A stretch of DNA of 40,087 nucleotides from Methanomassiliicoccales archaeon PtaU1.Bin124 (lineage in GTDB: Archaea > Thermoplasmatota > Thermoplasmata > Methanomassiliicoccales > UBA472), in the NCBI GenBank assembly GCA_002067865.1, contig MVRC01000003.1, positions 1 to 40,087 on the forward strand, in the 5' to 3' direction. Below, in pieces: positions 14,748 to 31,600 of the stretch (position 1 is its first letter; every line of letters starts with the position of its first letter). Position numbers and translations under genes: made by a program. The notes below the pieces were generated by a model that made no database searches, had not been told where the DNA came from, and saw only the letters and a program-made list of their open reading frames with translations.

Positions 14748-14807
14748 CTTGGGTAGGTGAAAAGGAATATGGGAGTCGCACAGGAGAACATATTCGAACA
14801 CCGATGC

Positions 14808-14818
14808 CTATTTATAAT
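14808..14818 (+). promoter_or_regulatory. TATA promoter of the RNA polymerase operon
   Basis: CTATTTATAAT is a good TATA box; initiation near 14840 would leave a leader of about 29 bases containing the GGAGAGGTGA ribosome binding site before the TTG start of rpoH. Confidence 0.65.
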
Positions 14819-14868
14819 GATAGAATATTGGATAAAATCAGGTCGCGGGTCAGCGGAGAGGTGATTTT

Positions 14869-15129
14869 TTGGTCGAGACACCCCAGATTAACGTATTAGA
14901 GCACAATCTCGTGCCCGAACATCGTTTGTTGTCGAAGGAGGAGGCAGAGCAGGTCCTTGCCAAGCTTAGGATTACTAAGGACCAGCTGCCGAAGATCAGG
15001 AAGGGGGACGCGTGCATTCGCGTGCTCGAGAAGATCTATGGCAACATCGAGGAAGGGAGCATCATTCAGATCACTAGGAAGAGCAAGACCGCCGAGGTCG
15101 CGGTCGCTTATCGATTGGTCAGAGGGTGA
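14869..15129 (+). CDS. rpoH: DNA-directed RNA polymerase subunit H (Rpb5 homologue)
   Basis: RpoH forms part of the jaw of archaeal RNA polymerase. The 86-residue protein contains [35 protein letters not shown] and [10 protein letters not shown], the hallmark of the C-terminal Rpb5 domain. It starts with TTG, supported by GGAGAGGTGA a few bases upstream. The stop overlaps the rpoB start (GTGA), so the operon is translationally coupled. Confidence 0.95.
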   Translation: MVETPQINVLEHNLVPEHRLLSKEEAEQVLAKLRITKDQLPKIRKGDACIRVLEKIYGNIEEGSIIQITRKSKTAEVAVAYRLVRG

Positions 15130-18100
15130 GATTTTTGAGGGATCTAGTCGAACTTTATTTCAAGGACAGGAGCATCGTCAACCACCACATATCCAGCTTC
15201 AATGATTTCCTATCCACCCTGGACAACCCCAACAGCCGCATGCAGAAGATCGTGGACAATCTCCGCGTCTCCGCTGAGGACATGGACAGGGGCATAATCC
15301 GCCTGGACAAGGACAAGACCGACGGCAGGATCGTGGAGATCCGGGTCGGCAGGCGGAGGGACGAGAAGACCGGAGGTATCGACCAAGGCGCCAAGCCCTC
15401 CGTTCACGTCAAGCTGCCAGAGACCCGCGAAGCGAACGGTTACGTACACGAACTGACCCCGATGGAGGCCAGGTTGCGCAATCTGAACTACCTCGCCCCG
15501 GTCTATCTGGAGTTCACTGTCATCGAAGATGGCATCGAAAAGGAGCCGGAGGCCGTGCACATAGGCGACCTGCCCATCATGGTCAAGTCCAAGAAGTGTA
15601 ACCTCTACAAGGAGAACCAGGAGGAGGAGAGGGAGCTCTCCGACGAGGAGTATAACCGTGTCCTGCAGAAGCGGGGAGAGGACCCCATGGACCCGGGCGG
15701 CTACTTCATCATCGGCGGCACCGAGCGCGTGCTCATCACCCTGGAGGACCTGGCCCCGAACCGTGTCATGGTCGAGTTCAACGAGCGCTACGGCACCAAG
15801 CTGGAAGTCGCCAAGGTCTTCTCACAGAAGGAAGGCCACCGCGCCCTCACCTTGGTCGAGAAGAAGAGGGACGGCGTCCTCATGGTCACCGTTCCGGCAG
15901 CTTCCGGCCAGATTCCGTTGGTCGCATTGATGAAGGCCCTGGGAATGGAGAACGACCAGGAGATCTTCGAGGCCATCGCCTCCGATCAGCGCATGAACAA
16001 CATCGTCTATGCCAACATCGAGGAGATCCAGGACAAGAAGGTCTATCCTCCAAACGGCATATTCACCACCAACGACGCCATCGCCTACCTGGAGCGCAAG
16101 TTCGCCACCGGCCAGGCGAAGGAATACCGTGTCAAGAAGGTCGAGTCGATCATCGACCGCTCTCTCCTGCCGCACCTCGGGGACACCTCTGAGGACCGCA
16201 TGAAGAAGGCGATCTTCCTCGGACGTATCGCCCGCTCCGTTCTGGAACTATCCATGGGGATGCGCAACGAGGACGACAAGGACCACTACGCCAACAAGCG
16301 CTTGAAGCTCGCTGGCGACCTCATGGAGGACCTGTTCCGCGTGGCCTTCACCAACCTGATGAAGGACCTGAAGTACCAGCTGGAGAGGTCCTATGCCAGG
16401 AAGAAGGACTTGCGCATCGGCAGCGCCATCAGGCCTGACCTGATGACCCACCGCCTGCTGCACGCTCTGGCCACCGGAAACTGGGTCGGCGGAAGGGCGG
16501 GCGTCAGCCAACTGCTGGACCGCACCTCGAACATGTCCACCCTGTCGCACCTGCGCCGCGTCACCTCCTCCCTCACGAGGAGCCAGCCTCACTTCGAGGC
16601 TCGTGACCTGCACCCCACCCAGTGGGGCCGCTTGTGCCCGAACGAGACCCCAGAAGGTCAGAACTGCGGTCTGGTCAAGAACGCCGCATTGATCATCGAC
16701 GTCTCCGAGGGATTCCGCGAGGAGGACGTCACCTATCTGTTGAAGGACCTCGGCGTAAAGGAGGTCAAGGGCCAGCAGAAGTCTGGCACCCGTGTCTACG
16801 TGAACGGGGACCTGAAGGGCGTGCACGAGAAGGCGAAAGACCTGGTCATCGAGATGCGCCAGCGCCGCCGCTCTGGACTGCTGTCCCACGAGATCAACAT
16901 CCGCTATGACGAGGACATGGACGAGGTCATCATCAACTGCGACGAGGGCCGCCTGCGCCGCCCCCTGCTCGTCACCAATGATGGCAAGGTCGTCATGACC
17001 CGCAAGCACCTCGAGGAGATGCGCGAAGGCAAGGTCCACTGGAACGACCTCATCCGCGAGGGTGTGCTGGAATGGATCGACGCCGAGGAAGAGGAGGATG
17101 CATATATTGCGGTGGAGCCCTACGAGGTTCCGGACCGCTGTGACAAGTGCGAGCGCGCACTGTCCCCGCTAGACGTCGACTGGATGAACCCCGGGTCCAA
17201 TGACAAGAACGTCCAGTTGCGCTGCAAGCACTGCAACCAGATGATCACCACCAAGACCCTGATCACCAAGGAGCACACCCACATGGAAGTGGACCCGATG
17301 TGCATCCTCGGTGTCTGTTCTGGACTGGTCCCATACCCGGAGCACAATTCGTCTCCGCGTGTCACCATGGGAGCAGGTATGGCCAAGCAGTCCCTCGGTC
17401 TGGCATCGAGCAATTACCGCATGAGGCCCGATACCCGGGGTCACATCCTGCACTACCCGCAGAAGCCGATGGTGCAGACCAAGACCATGGACTTCGTGGC
17501 CTTCAACAAGCGGCCTGCCGGGCAGAACTTCTGCGTGGCGGTCCTTTCCTTCCATGGCTTCAACATGGAAGATGCCCTGATCCTCAACAAGGCCAGCATC
17601 GAGCGCGGCCTGGGCCGGTCCACCTTCATGAGGACCTACCGTGCTGAGGAGAGGCGCTACCCCGGTGGCCAGGAGGACCACTTCGAGATCCCGCAGCCCG
17701 ATGTCCGCGGTGCCCGCCAGGACCAGGCCTATGTCAACCTGGACCAGGACGACGGTCTTATCTCCCCGGAGATAGCGGTCACGGGCGGCGACGTCCTGAT
17801 CGGCAAGACCTCCCCGCCCAGGTTCCTGGAGGAGGACGTCGGCGACTTCCTGTCCGTACAGAAGCGCCGTGAGACCTCCGTGACCTGCCGCGCCGGCGAG
17901 ACCGGTTGGGTCGACAGCGTAATGCTGACCGAGTCCGAGAACGGTTCCCGCCTCGTCAAGGTCCGCGTGCGTGACGAGCGCATTCCCGAGCTGGGCGATA
18001 AGTTCGCTTCCAGGCACGGACAGAAGGGCGTGGTCGGTCTGATCTGCCCGTCCGAGGACATGCCGTTCACATCTGAAGGCATCGTGCCAGACCTGGTCGT

Positions 18101-18730
18101 CAACCCCCACGGTATCCCGTCCCGTATGACCGTCGCGCATATCTTGGAGATGATCGGCGGCAAGGTCGGCTGCATGGAGGCGCGCCACATCGACGGCACG
18201 CCGTTCAGCGGCGAGAGGGAGGAGGCCATCCGTGAGGAGCTAATCAGCGCCGGGTTCATGCACTCTGGCCGTGAGGTCATGTACGATGGCCAGACCGGCA
18301 AGAAGATCGAGGCCGACATATTCACTGGCTGCATCTATTACCAGAAGTTGCACCACATGGTGTCCGGCAAGATGCACGTCCGTTCCCGCGGCCCCGTGCA
18401 GATACTCACCCGCCAGCCGACCGAGGGTCGTTCCAGGCAGGGTGGTCTGAGGTTCGGTGAGATGGAACGTGACTGTTTGATCGGTCACGGCGCCGCGATG
18501 GTCATCAAGGACCGTCTGCTGGACGAGTCCGATGGTACCTTCCAGTACGTCTGCGGCAACCCGAACTGCGGCCACATAGCCATATTGGACCGCCGCGGCT
18601 CTCTGCGCTGCCCCGTCTGCGGTAACAACACGAACGTGCACCTGGTGCAGACCTCCTATGCGTTCAAGCTGCTCCTGGATGAGCTGCTGTCGCTGGGTGT
18701 GGCCATGAGGTTGCAACTGGAGGACTTGAG

Positions 18731-18734
<4 letters not shown>
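15126..18734 (+). CDS. rpoB: DNA-directed RNA polymerase subunit B, unsplit
   Basis: This 1202-residue chain is the second-largest subunit and forms one side of the active-site cleft. In many methanogens the subunit is split into B'' and B'; here it is one continuous protein, as in Thermoplasmata and Crenarchaeota. Key features include the [22 protein letters not shown] region near residues 436-454 and the Zn-binding cysteines CDKC...CKHC near 673-700. Further on come the [15 protein letters not shown]-type loop ([15 protein letters not shown]) near 955-970, GIPSRMT and a C-terminal zinc ribbon with CGNPNCG and CPVCG. It starts with GTG overlapping rpoH; a TTG at 15135 is an alternative. Confidence 0.97.
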
Positions 18735-23251
<4,517 letters not shown>

Positions 23252-23256
23252 TAGCC

Positions 23257-23682
23257 ATGGTCGACATAACTTTCACCGAGGACACGCTGCGCTACATCCG
23301 CCTGTTCGAGGACATGACCAGGACGCGGGTGAAGGACTGCATGGAAACTGAGGACAAACTGGTGTTCGTCGTCGATCCGGGCCAGGCCAACAGGGCCGTG
23401 GGCAAGGGCGGCGAGAATGTGATCAACCTCAAGAACCGGACTGGAAAGAACATCCAGGTGATCGAATATTCCGATGACCCAGAGATGTTCATCAAGAACG
23501 TGTTCTACAACTACAACGTGCAGAGCGTTGTCCTGGAGAACAGGGGCAACATCGTCCACGCCACCGTGACGGTCGACCCGAAGGTGAAGGGAAGGGCCAT
23601 TGGTAAGAACGGCCGGAACCTGAAGATCGCCAGGGACATCGTCAACCGGCATCACAACGTGCAGAGCATCAGTGTCGCGTAA
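23257..23682 (+). CDS. nusA: NusA-like transcription termination/antitermination protein
   Basis: The archaeal NusA homologue consists of two KH RNA-binding domains and lacks the bacterial N-terminal and acidic domains. KH1 has NRAVGKGGENVINLKN and KH2 has GRAIGKNGRNLKIAR, both with the GxxG loop. Length (141 residues from the ATG at 23257) fits the family; a GTG at 23248 overlapping the L30e stop would add three residues. In many archaea ribosomal proteins S12 and S7 follow this gene, but here the operon ends. Confidence 0.93.
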   Translation: MVDITFTEDTLRYIRLFEDMTRTRVKDCMETEDKLVFVVDPGQANRAVGKGGENVINLKNRTGKNIQVIEYSDDPEMFIKNVFYNYNVQSVVLENRGNIVHATVTVDPKVKGRAIGKNGRNLKIARDIVNRHHNVQSISVA

Positions 23683-23703
23683 AACCACTTAAACCGTTTT
23701 CCC
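23681..23703 (+). terminator. Putative terminator of the RNA polymerase operon
   Basis: Directly at the nusA stop codon lies AAAACCACTTA followed by T-rich sequence (GTTTTCCCTATTTTCTT). Archaeal RNA polymerase stops at oligo-T tracts. The same 11-base word occurs at the end of the aglB operon at 32983. Confidence 0.5.
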
Positions 23704-24788
23704 TATTTTCTTCTCACCTTGATCTGGTTCAGCGGACGCCTTTCCACTTCGAGTCGGTCGGCGGTGGGGTACTCCTCGACCATGTAACAGTTCCACGGCA
23801 GCTCCTTGGCTATCTCCTCCAGCACCCATGGGGCCACCTCCAAGCGCCTGGCATCCGTATCGATGTGGAGCAGGTTCGCCGGGACGTCATATTGTTCACC
23901 GAGCATGCGGCCCGCGCCAAGCGGGTCGTTCGTCTCGATGACCCCCTTGATCAATGTCCCCTCGTCGGTCAGAACGTCCATGTCCCTGGCGATGGATCTT
24001 CCCCTGCGCATGATGCGGTTGCGCAGCTGCACCCTATCCTTGAACTTCGAGGAGCAGAAGTGGATGGGCACATTGAAGGCATCGTCCAGCGTAAGCATGA
24101 CCGCCATCTCGGCGCTTCCCTTGACGGCGCTGGACAGATCGTCCCTGATCTCGAAGCCCTTCTGTTTCAGCTTTTCTGCGTTCGTCTCGGAGAACTCCAG
24201 CTCGTTCAAGTTCACGAAGTCGAAGATGTTCGCCTGGGCGTAGCGGATCAATGCCGCCGTCTCCTTCTCCATGCCAGGTATGGCAGGCACCTCGAACCCG
24301 ACAGGGATGTCCAGGTCCCTTACCGCCTCCGCTATCTTAAGGTCGTCCAGTCTTGTCCAGTTCTTCACCATCGGATGGATGCGAAGCTCATCCAGACCTG
24401 CCTTCTCCAGCTCGCGGAACAATGATGGGTCGACGGTCGAAGTATAGAGGTGGATGTGATGGGTCCCGCCGAATCTGGACTTCAGCAGACGGATGTAACG
24501 AACGGTTCGGTCCGGCACGCAGAGGGGGTCACCTCCAGTGATGCCAGTTCCGGTGGCCTTGATCAGTCTGGCCTCCTCCAGAACGTCCGCCTCATCCTGT
24601 ACCAGCAGCTCATTGGCATAGACCGAGTCCGATCCCTTCTTTCTGGCCGACAAGGGACAGTAGAAGCATCCCTGGTCGCACCTACCGGTGATGAAAAGCA
24701 CCATCTTGGCCCCGCGCCTGCAATGGCGGCAGGCCAGAGGTAGTCTGGAGGTGTACAATGAATCGGCCCCGAACGGTCGGAAGTGCAT
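23703..24788 (-). CDS. Radical SAM protein (COG2108-like)
   Basis: The 361-residue protein has the standard radical SAM cluster motif C-x3-C-x2-C in GRCDQGCFYCPLS near residues 36-48, preceded by an extra CRHC pair that may bind metal. GTGITGGDPLC is the SAM-binding GGDP motif and HIHLYTSTVDP follows. The overall arrangement resembles pyruvate formate-lyase-activating-enzyme-like proteins widespread in methanogens and Thermoplasmata, whose reactions are not known. A TATA-like TTAATAA lies 26 bases from the ATG, so the transcript may be leaderless. It runs divergent from pyrF and converges with nusA. Confidence 0.88.
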   Translation of the reverse strand: MHFRPFGADSLYTSRLPLACRHCRRGAKMVLFITGRCDQGCFYCPLSARKKGSDSVYANELLVQDEADVLEEARLIKATGTGITGGDPLCVPDRTVRYIRLLKSRFGGTHHIHLYTSTVDPSLFRELEKAGLDELRIHPMVKNWTRLDDLKIAEAVRDLDIPVGFEVPAIPGMEKETAALIRYAQANIFDFVNLNELEFSETNAEKLKQKGFEIRDDLSSAVKGSAEMAVMLTLDDAFNVPIHFCSSKFKDRVQLRNRIMRRGRSIARDMDVLTDEGTLIKGVIETNDPLGAGRMLGEQYDVPANLLHIDTDARRLEVAPWVLEEIAKELPWNCYMVEEYPTADRLEVERRPLNQIKVRRK

Positions 24789-24807
24789 GTCCTACCTACC
24801 GCCGTTC

Positions 24808-24819
24808 GCCTTAATAACC
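24808..24819 (-). promoter_or_regulatory. TATA promoter of the COG2108-like gene
   Basis: GGTTATTAAGGC on the minus strand is centred 26 bases before the ATG at 24788, consistent with a leaderless transcript. Read on the plus strand (CCTTAATAACC) it could also serve pyrF. Confidence 0.5.
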
Positions 24820-24873
24820 AATCGGAGGAACGAAAGGCATACCTAGAGGGGGGCGCATCATCCCTTGATCACG

Positions 24874-25527
24874 ATGAAGATGAACACCAGGCTCATTCTG
24901 GCACTAGACGAGACCGACGGCGAGAAAGCGATGAGGATCGCCGCTGAGGTGGGCGACCTGGTGGACGCCATCAAGATCAATTGGCCTCTGGTGCTCTCGA
25001 CCGCTCCGCAAACGATCACCAGGCTGGCCGAGCATGCTTCGGTCATATGTGACTTCAAGGTGGCGGACATCCCGAACACCAACAAGCTGATCGTCGAGCA
25101 GGCGGTGCGGCTCGGGGCGGCCGGCGTCATCGTTCAGGGTTTCACTGGAACCGATTCGGTAGAGGCGGCGGTCCAGGCGGCCCAGGGCAGGGACATCTAC
25201 GTGGTCACGGAGATGAGCCATCCGGGCGGGGTCGAGTTCACCCAGCCTAACGCGGAAAGGCTGGCGCAGATAGCAGTGAAGGCCGGGGCAAGCGGCATAA
25301 TCGCTCCTGCCACCAGGCCGGAGAGGATCAAGGCGTTGAGGCAGATCATCGGGAAGCTGCGCATATTATCACCCGGGGTGGGGGCCCAGGGGGGAAAGGC
25401 CAGCGACGCGATCGTCAGCGGGGCCGATTATGTGATCGTGGGCAGGTCCATCTACGGTTCGCCCCACCCCAGGGCCGAGGCGGAAAGGGTGGTGGACGAG
25501 ATAAGGTCCGTCCTGTCTCACAAGTAG
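24874..25527 (+). CDS. pyrF: Orotidine 5'-phosphate decarboxylase
   Basis: PyrF performs the last step of de novo UMP synthesis. The catalytic DxKxxD motif is intact in CDFKVADIPNT (about residues 55-65). IKINWPL provides the preceding lysine, and SPGVGAQGG and YVIVGRSIYG form the phosphate-binding end of the barrel. From the ATG at 24874 it has 217 residues; starts at 24865 (TTG) or 24880 (ATG) are also possible. It is monocistronic as far as can be seen. Confidence 0.94.
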   Translation: MKMNTRLILALDETDGEKAMRIAAEVGDLVDAIKINWPLVLSTAPQTITRLAEHASVICDFKVADIPNTNKLIVEQAVRLGAAGVIVQGFTGTDSVEAAVQAAQGRDIYVVTEMSHPGGVEFTQPNAERLAQIAVKAGASGIIAPATRPERIKALRQIIGKLRILSPGVGAQGGKASDAIVSGADYVIVGRSIYGSPHPRAEAERVVDEIRSVLSHK

Positions 25528-25589
25528 GTCAAATCCCTTCCTCGTCTATCCTATCCAGACACCCCATTTGCATCCTTTCTTTTCCGATA

Positions 25590-25600
25590 ATGTATTTATA
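25590..25600 (+). promoter_or_regulatory. TATA promoter of the aglB operon
   Basis: ATGTATTTATA is a good TATA box. Initiation near 25622 leaves a leader of about 30 bases with GGGAG 7 bases before the ATG at 25653. Confidence 0.6.
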
Positions 25601-25652
25601 GCCTGTTCAGTATCAGAGGACAAGGTTTTCATTTAGAACAGGGAGAATCTAG

Positions 25653-28600
25653 ATGGCATCAAAAGTGAGCGGGTCCGACACCCCGACCGGAAAGAAGGAT
25701 GCTGGTACTTCCTTGGCCAAGAGGATGAAATCGTCCTGGCTGGGTAAGAATTGGCAGACAGCCTTCGTTCTGGTCATGATCATATTGCTGGCCTTCTTCG
25801 TACGGGCGTATTTCGCATACGGCCTGTCCGTAGACAACGGCTTCCTGGTTTCGGGAGGCAGCGACTCTTACTATCACCTTCAGGTGATCAACCATGTGAC
25901 CAGCACCGGACAGCACCTTGTTTCAGACCCGATGCTTAACTATCCCTGGGGCATCAGGAACGCAAGGCCTCCCCTGTATGACTGGTCCGTGGCGGTCAGC
26001 GGTATGACCCTAGATGGGCTGGGCTTCACCATCGAAGATGGAATAGGCTACTCCCTGGTCTACTCGACGGCCTTCTGGGGCGCTCTGACCATCATCCCCG
26101 TGTTCCTCATCGGCAATGCCGTGTTCGGCCGTCGCGCCGGGCTGTTGGCAGGATTCCTCATCGCCCTCATGCCTGGGCACATCGAGAAGACCGTCCTGTC
26201 CAACGCTGACCATGATGCCATGGTCCTGTTCTTCGTGGCGTTCTCGTTCTACTTCTTCCTGCGTTCGTTGCAGACCATAAAAGGTTCCAAGTGGGTCGGT
26301 AGTTGGTCCAAGCCCAGGGAGATCAAGACCGGGCTGGCGAAGTACTTCAAGGAGAACCAGATCTCACAGCTCTATGCCGCTTTAGCAGGGGTCTGCGTAG
26401 GCGCCGTGGCCATGATATGGACCGGTTACGTCTACATCCTCATCATCATCCTGGTCTATTACATCGTCCAGCTTCTGATAGACCGGTTCCGCAATGCCGA
26501 TTCCTTCGGCATCGTGGGCAGCATGTTCACCATGTGGGCCGTGGCCTTCCTGGTCATGTTGCCGGTGTACTACCAGATGAACTATATTTCGACCTGGTAC
26601 GACATGCCGGTCATACTGTTCCTGATCGGAATAGTGGGCGGCCTGTTGTTCTGCGTGACCAGGGACTATCCCTGGGTCATCATCCTTCCGACCATCGCCG
26701 CAATTACCATCGTGGCGCTGGTGGCGGTGTTCTTCCTGGCACCGTCGATATTCAACGCGGTCATGTCTGGCCAAGGTTACCTGGTGAAGAGCAACCTGTA
26801 CTCCACCATCTCTGAGGCGCAGGCCCCGGCGTTCTCCACGCTGGTCATGTCGTTCGGTGCATTATCGTTCTGGCTGGCCATAATCGGTATCGGTTATGCG
26901 GCGATCAAGATCCCCAAGACCATCAGCCCGTACTTCACCTTCGTGGTGGTATGGGGCGCCGTCTCTGTCTACATGGCATCCGCCGCGGCCCGTTTCCTGT
27001 TCAACGCCGCTCCGGCCATCGCCGTGCTGGCGGGATGGATACTGGCTTTGATCATCGGCTGGGTGAAGTACGAGGACTGGTTCAAGGCCCTCCTGCCGAC
27101 GTTCAAGACGCCCAAGGTGTTCTTCCGCAGGCTGCTGTCTTTCAAGGTCGTCATCGTGACGGTCCTGCTGGCACTGCTGCTCCTGCTGCCCAATGTCTGG
27201 ACCTCGCTGGATGCAGCCATCCCCTACGAGGAGAAGACCACCTACGACAAGCAGATCTACGAGGCCATGCCCAGCTTCCTGCGTCCTTCGGACTATGATC
27301 TGAAGAACGGCACATACTGGTACTTGGGCGGCTTCTCATACAGCCTGGAGGACTCCAGCAAATATTGGCCAGCGGCCTGGGCCTGGTTCGCCAATAGGGA
27401 TGCCAACGAATCCAATACGGACAAACCGGCGTTCCTGTCCTGGTGGGACTATGGTTTCGAGGCAGCGGAGGAAGGAAAGCACCCGACGGTGGCCGATAAC
27501 TTCCAGAACGGCTACAAGATGTCTGGTTCCTTCATATGCGCTCAGAACGAGTCCTGGGGCATATCAATCATCATGCTCCAGATCCTGAGCAAGGTCAACT
27601 ACGACGAGAGCAAGGGCCTCGGCGACTACAGCGCCGTCTGGCAGGCCCTGGACAGCAACAACATCAGCTCGGCAGCGGTGAAGGAGATCATCCGGAACCC
27701 TGGCCAGTACACCTCGTTCGTCCTGGCCCACCCGGAGATATTCGGCACTTACGCCACTGACCTGGACGCCGAGAACACCGCCTACGCCATGATCGGTTAC
27801 GAGATGAGCAAGGCCGGAGAGGAGTCCATCGTGAACGCCTACCATGAGGTGAGGCAGCTGACCGGTTACGACATCGGCTACTTCGCCATCGACGGCAGAT
27901 TGTTCCCGTTCTCCGCGTACACGTCCAACATCTTCTACGCGCCGGTGAAGCTGTCCGACCATAGGGTCAACCCCTCCACGAGCGACCCGACCGACTTCTA
28001 TGTCATCTACGCGGTCGACGGTTCCGGCAATCAGTATGAGCTGGACCAGATCCCCAGCGGTACGAGCATCTCCTACTACACCATCGACTACAAGGACATG
28101 TTCTACAACTGCCTCCTCTACAAGGCCTTCATGGGATTCAGCCCTGCTGACCTGGGCCTGACCGAGGACGGCATCCCGGGAATATCCGGCAGCCTGGCCA
28201 ATTACGACCCGATGCCTGCCTGGAACATGACCCACTTCCGTGAGGTGTACCGCACCGCCTACTACAACCCGTACGGCAGCAGCGATCTCTCCAACCACTC
28301 CAATGCCTGGACCGCCATCAGCTATGAGCAGGCCCTCTATTACGAGGAACAGATCAAGGCAGGAAAGATGAACGGCACAGTGGACTACAGCGCTTCCTCG
28401 ATGGTGAGCGGCGTCGTGTTCATCCAGTACTATGATGGCGCGCTCATCGAAGGCTACGCCACCAATGAACAGGGACAGGCCATGGCGGGGATATGGGTCA
28501 CTGTGAAGGATGAGTATGGCACGCCCCACGGCGTGACCAAGACCGATTCGACCGGCCACTACTCCATCCTCGCTCCGTTCGGTGAGGTGAACGTCACCTT

Positions 28601-31600
28601 CTCGTATGGTAACCTGACCCTGCTGACGCAGACCGGCACCCTGATCGACTACGTGCACTACAACATAACATATGCTCAGGCAATGCGCCTGGACACTGCC
28701 GCCACGACCTCCAAGACCGTATCGGCCAGTGCCGAGGCGGACCCGAACTGGATCATCAATGGAACGGTCGTCCTGAAGGACGGCAGCATCTATGGCAAGG
28801 TCTTCATCGACGCTGATGGGGACGGAACCTTTGATGTCGGCACGGATACCTTGCTGGAGAACGCCACGGTCAAGTACACGGATGCCACCACCGGCATCAC
28901 CAGGACCGTGACCGCCTATGCTGGCACGTACTATATCACCAACGTGACCCCGACCTCCACTGCCAAGCTGATCACCACCTACAACGGCCACACCGTCTCC
29001 ACCAAGAACGTCACGGTGGAGAAGGGCAAGAACAAGACCGTGGCGATCACGGTCAAGCCGGCCACCATCACCGAGACGCTGACATACCCAAGCGGGATCG
29101 CGGCGCCCGGCCTCAAGGTCGACCTGCTCGACAAGACCAACGGCCAGATAATAACCAAGACCACCGATTCCAACGGCAAGGTATCGTTCACGAACCTGTT
29201 GCCAGGCAACTATACTCTAAGCATGAACGATACCGCCCTGACGCTGGGCGACAAACAGTATGCGCTCACCGCCGGCAAGACCGTCACCGAGACCAACATC
29301 GTCTATGACGCCATGGTGGTCCATGGAACGGTTAGGGTGTGGGGAGGTCCAGTACCTTATGCCCGCATCGGTTTCAGCAACGTTTACGGCATCACATGGG
29401 TCGTGGCTGACGGCGCTGGCAAGTACAGCGCCAACATCGGGCTGCTGAACTACACAGTCTACACCATCGCCGTGATGAGCGGAGTGGAGTATGTGTCCCT
29501 GAACTCCGTCACCGGAGGAGGCAGTGTGGCCCTGGACATCGATGTGACCGCAGGTGTCGTGATGGACGGCTATGTCAAATACAACAATGCCACCGTTTCA
29601 GGCGCCAGCGTTCTTATCAAGGCCGCGGACGGCACAAGCCTGTCCGGAGTATCGAACTCCGCAGGCAAGTTCCGCTTCGTGGTCCCGGCTGGAACATACA
29701 ACGTCTATGCCATCAAGTCCAATCACGTGTTCTGGGGCCAGATGACCGCCGGAACGGGTAACATCACCCTGACCGACGGGCTGACCATCGATGTGAACGT
29801 GTGGAGCGATCAGGACTTCGACGGCGCAGTGGATGTCACGTCGGAGTACATGAAGAGCGTGACCGTCATCTTGACGACGGACGGCGGCAAGACCGTGACC
29901 ACCCTGACCAACAGCGGTGGCAACGTGACGCTGGCCGTGCCGAAGTACACCAACTGCACCATGCAGTTCATCGCCAAGGGCTATGACCCGGTAACGCTGA
30001 CCTTCACGAACATCACCGCTAACCAGACCAAGGTCGTCCAGATGATCGGTTCCGTCCGGAACATCACCGGGAACGTGGCCCAGCTGGGAGGATCTTCACT
30101 CTCTGGCATCGTCATCAACTTCGTGGCGAACAGCAAGGGAGCGGTGAACGCGACCGTCACGTCCGATGTGAACGGTAACTACTTCGTGCAGCTGCGCCCG
30201 GGCAGGTACATCATCAACATCGCCCAGAACATCACGCTGAACGATAACAGCAGCCAGTACCAGACCGTCGCGACCAACTATGTGAACGTCACCGCTGGCC
30301 AGGACCCGGCGGTCCACAACATCAACATCGTGATCCGCTACCATGTCAACGGAACGATCGGCCCTGTGGCCGGTAACCTGCGCATCGGCTACCCTGGTCC
30401 AGAGTCATACGTCAAGTCGGGGGCGGTCAGCTATAGCACCTATCTGCAGGCTGGCAACTACTGCCTCTACTGCACCGACTCGAGCGGATACGCGGTGCTC
30501 ACCTGGTTGAACATCACGGCCGCCACCACCTACAACGTCAACATGGCCCCGGCCAACCGCATCGATATCGATGCTCGGTACACCGGCGTGGCGATCCTGC
30601 AGGTCCTGAACATCCAGGTCTACAATTCGACCACCCTGGCCATCGTCAACCTGACCAGCAACGTGGCAGGCACCGTCAGCATCTATCTGCCCGCCGGCGC
30701 CTACAACGCCACTGTGTCGTTCAAGACGTTGGACACGATCGCTGGCTATTCCAGCAAGAAGTATGTGGTCTACAGCGGCCTGATCGGGTTCAAGTCCGAC
30801 CTGCTGAAGAAGAACGTGCAATTGCCGATGACCCTGTCGTTGAACAACGCCACCGTGGCCGGCCTGCCCGCAGGCAACTATCACTTCGTGGCCCTGACCA
30901 GCACTGCCATCAACGCCGATCTGGCCGTCTCTGGCAGCATTGCACTGGCGCCAGGCAACTACAGCGTCTATGCCATCGACGGCGGCAACAACGTGTTCTT
31001 CGGCCTCATGACCGTCCTGCCGAATGTGATCAATGCGCCCAGCGTCGTACTGTCCCCGGGCAACTTGGTCAGCGGCACCGTGACCCTGAACGGGGTCGGC
31101 ACGGCAGCCACCGTGACCATCGTGAAGGGCGCTGCGACGTACAATGTGACAGCGTCGGCCGGCGGGGCCTATTCCGTCTATCTGCCCAGCGGTGTTTACA
31201 ACCTGACCGCTTCAACCAATGTTCCTGACCTCGGTGTCAACGTTACATACTCTGCCACTAAGATGGTGGTCGTCAGCAGCGCAGCGACCGTGGACCTCGC
31301 CCTGACCCGTGACACCACCTATGGAGCAAAGCTCGAATGGGACGGGGTGGAGCAGACCGTGGAACAGGGCCAGACCGCAGCATACACCGTTAGGGTGCGC
31401 AACACCGGTTCGGTCAAGGACAACTACACGCTGTCCTGCACTGCCACCGGATGGAACATCACCTTCTCGACCAGCACCATCGCGAACCTCACCTATGGTG
31501 CGAACGGCTACTATGACGTGACCGTCTATCTCACGCCTGGAAGCACCATCATGGTGGACCACACCAAGTTGACCCTGAAGGTCACCTCCACCGGTGGGGC

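Noticed and set aside
14660-14881. Minus-strand reading frame across the tRNA with peptide EGIRTPDHLVKSQ
   Set aside because: This is the well-known spurious translation of an antisense tRNA gene; the tRNA on the plus strand explains it.
27564-28991. 475-residue minus-strand frame inside aglB
   Set aside because: Low-complexity Val/Gly/Asp-rich composition typical of the antisense of GC-rich coding DNA; aglB is confirmed by its motifs.
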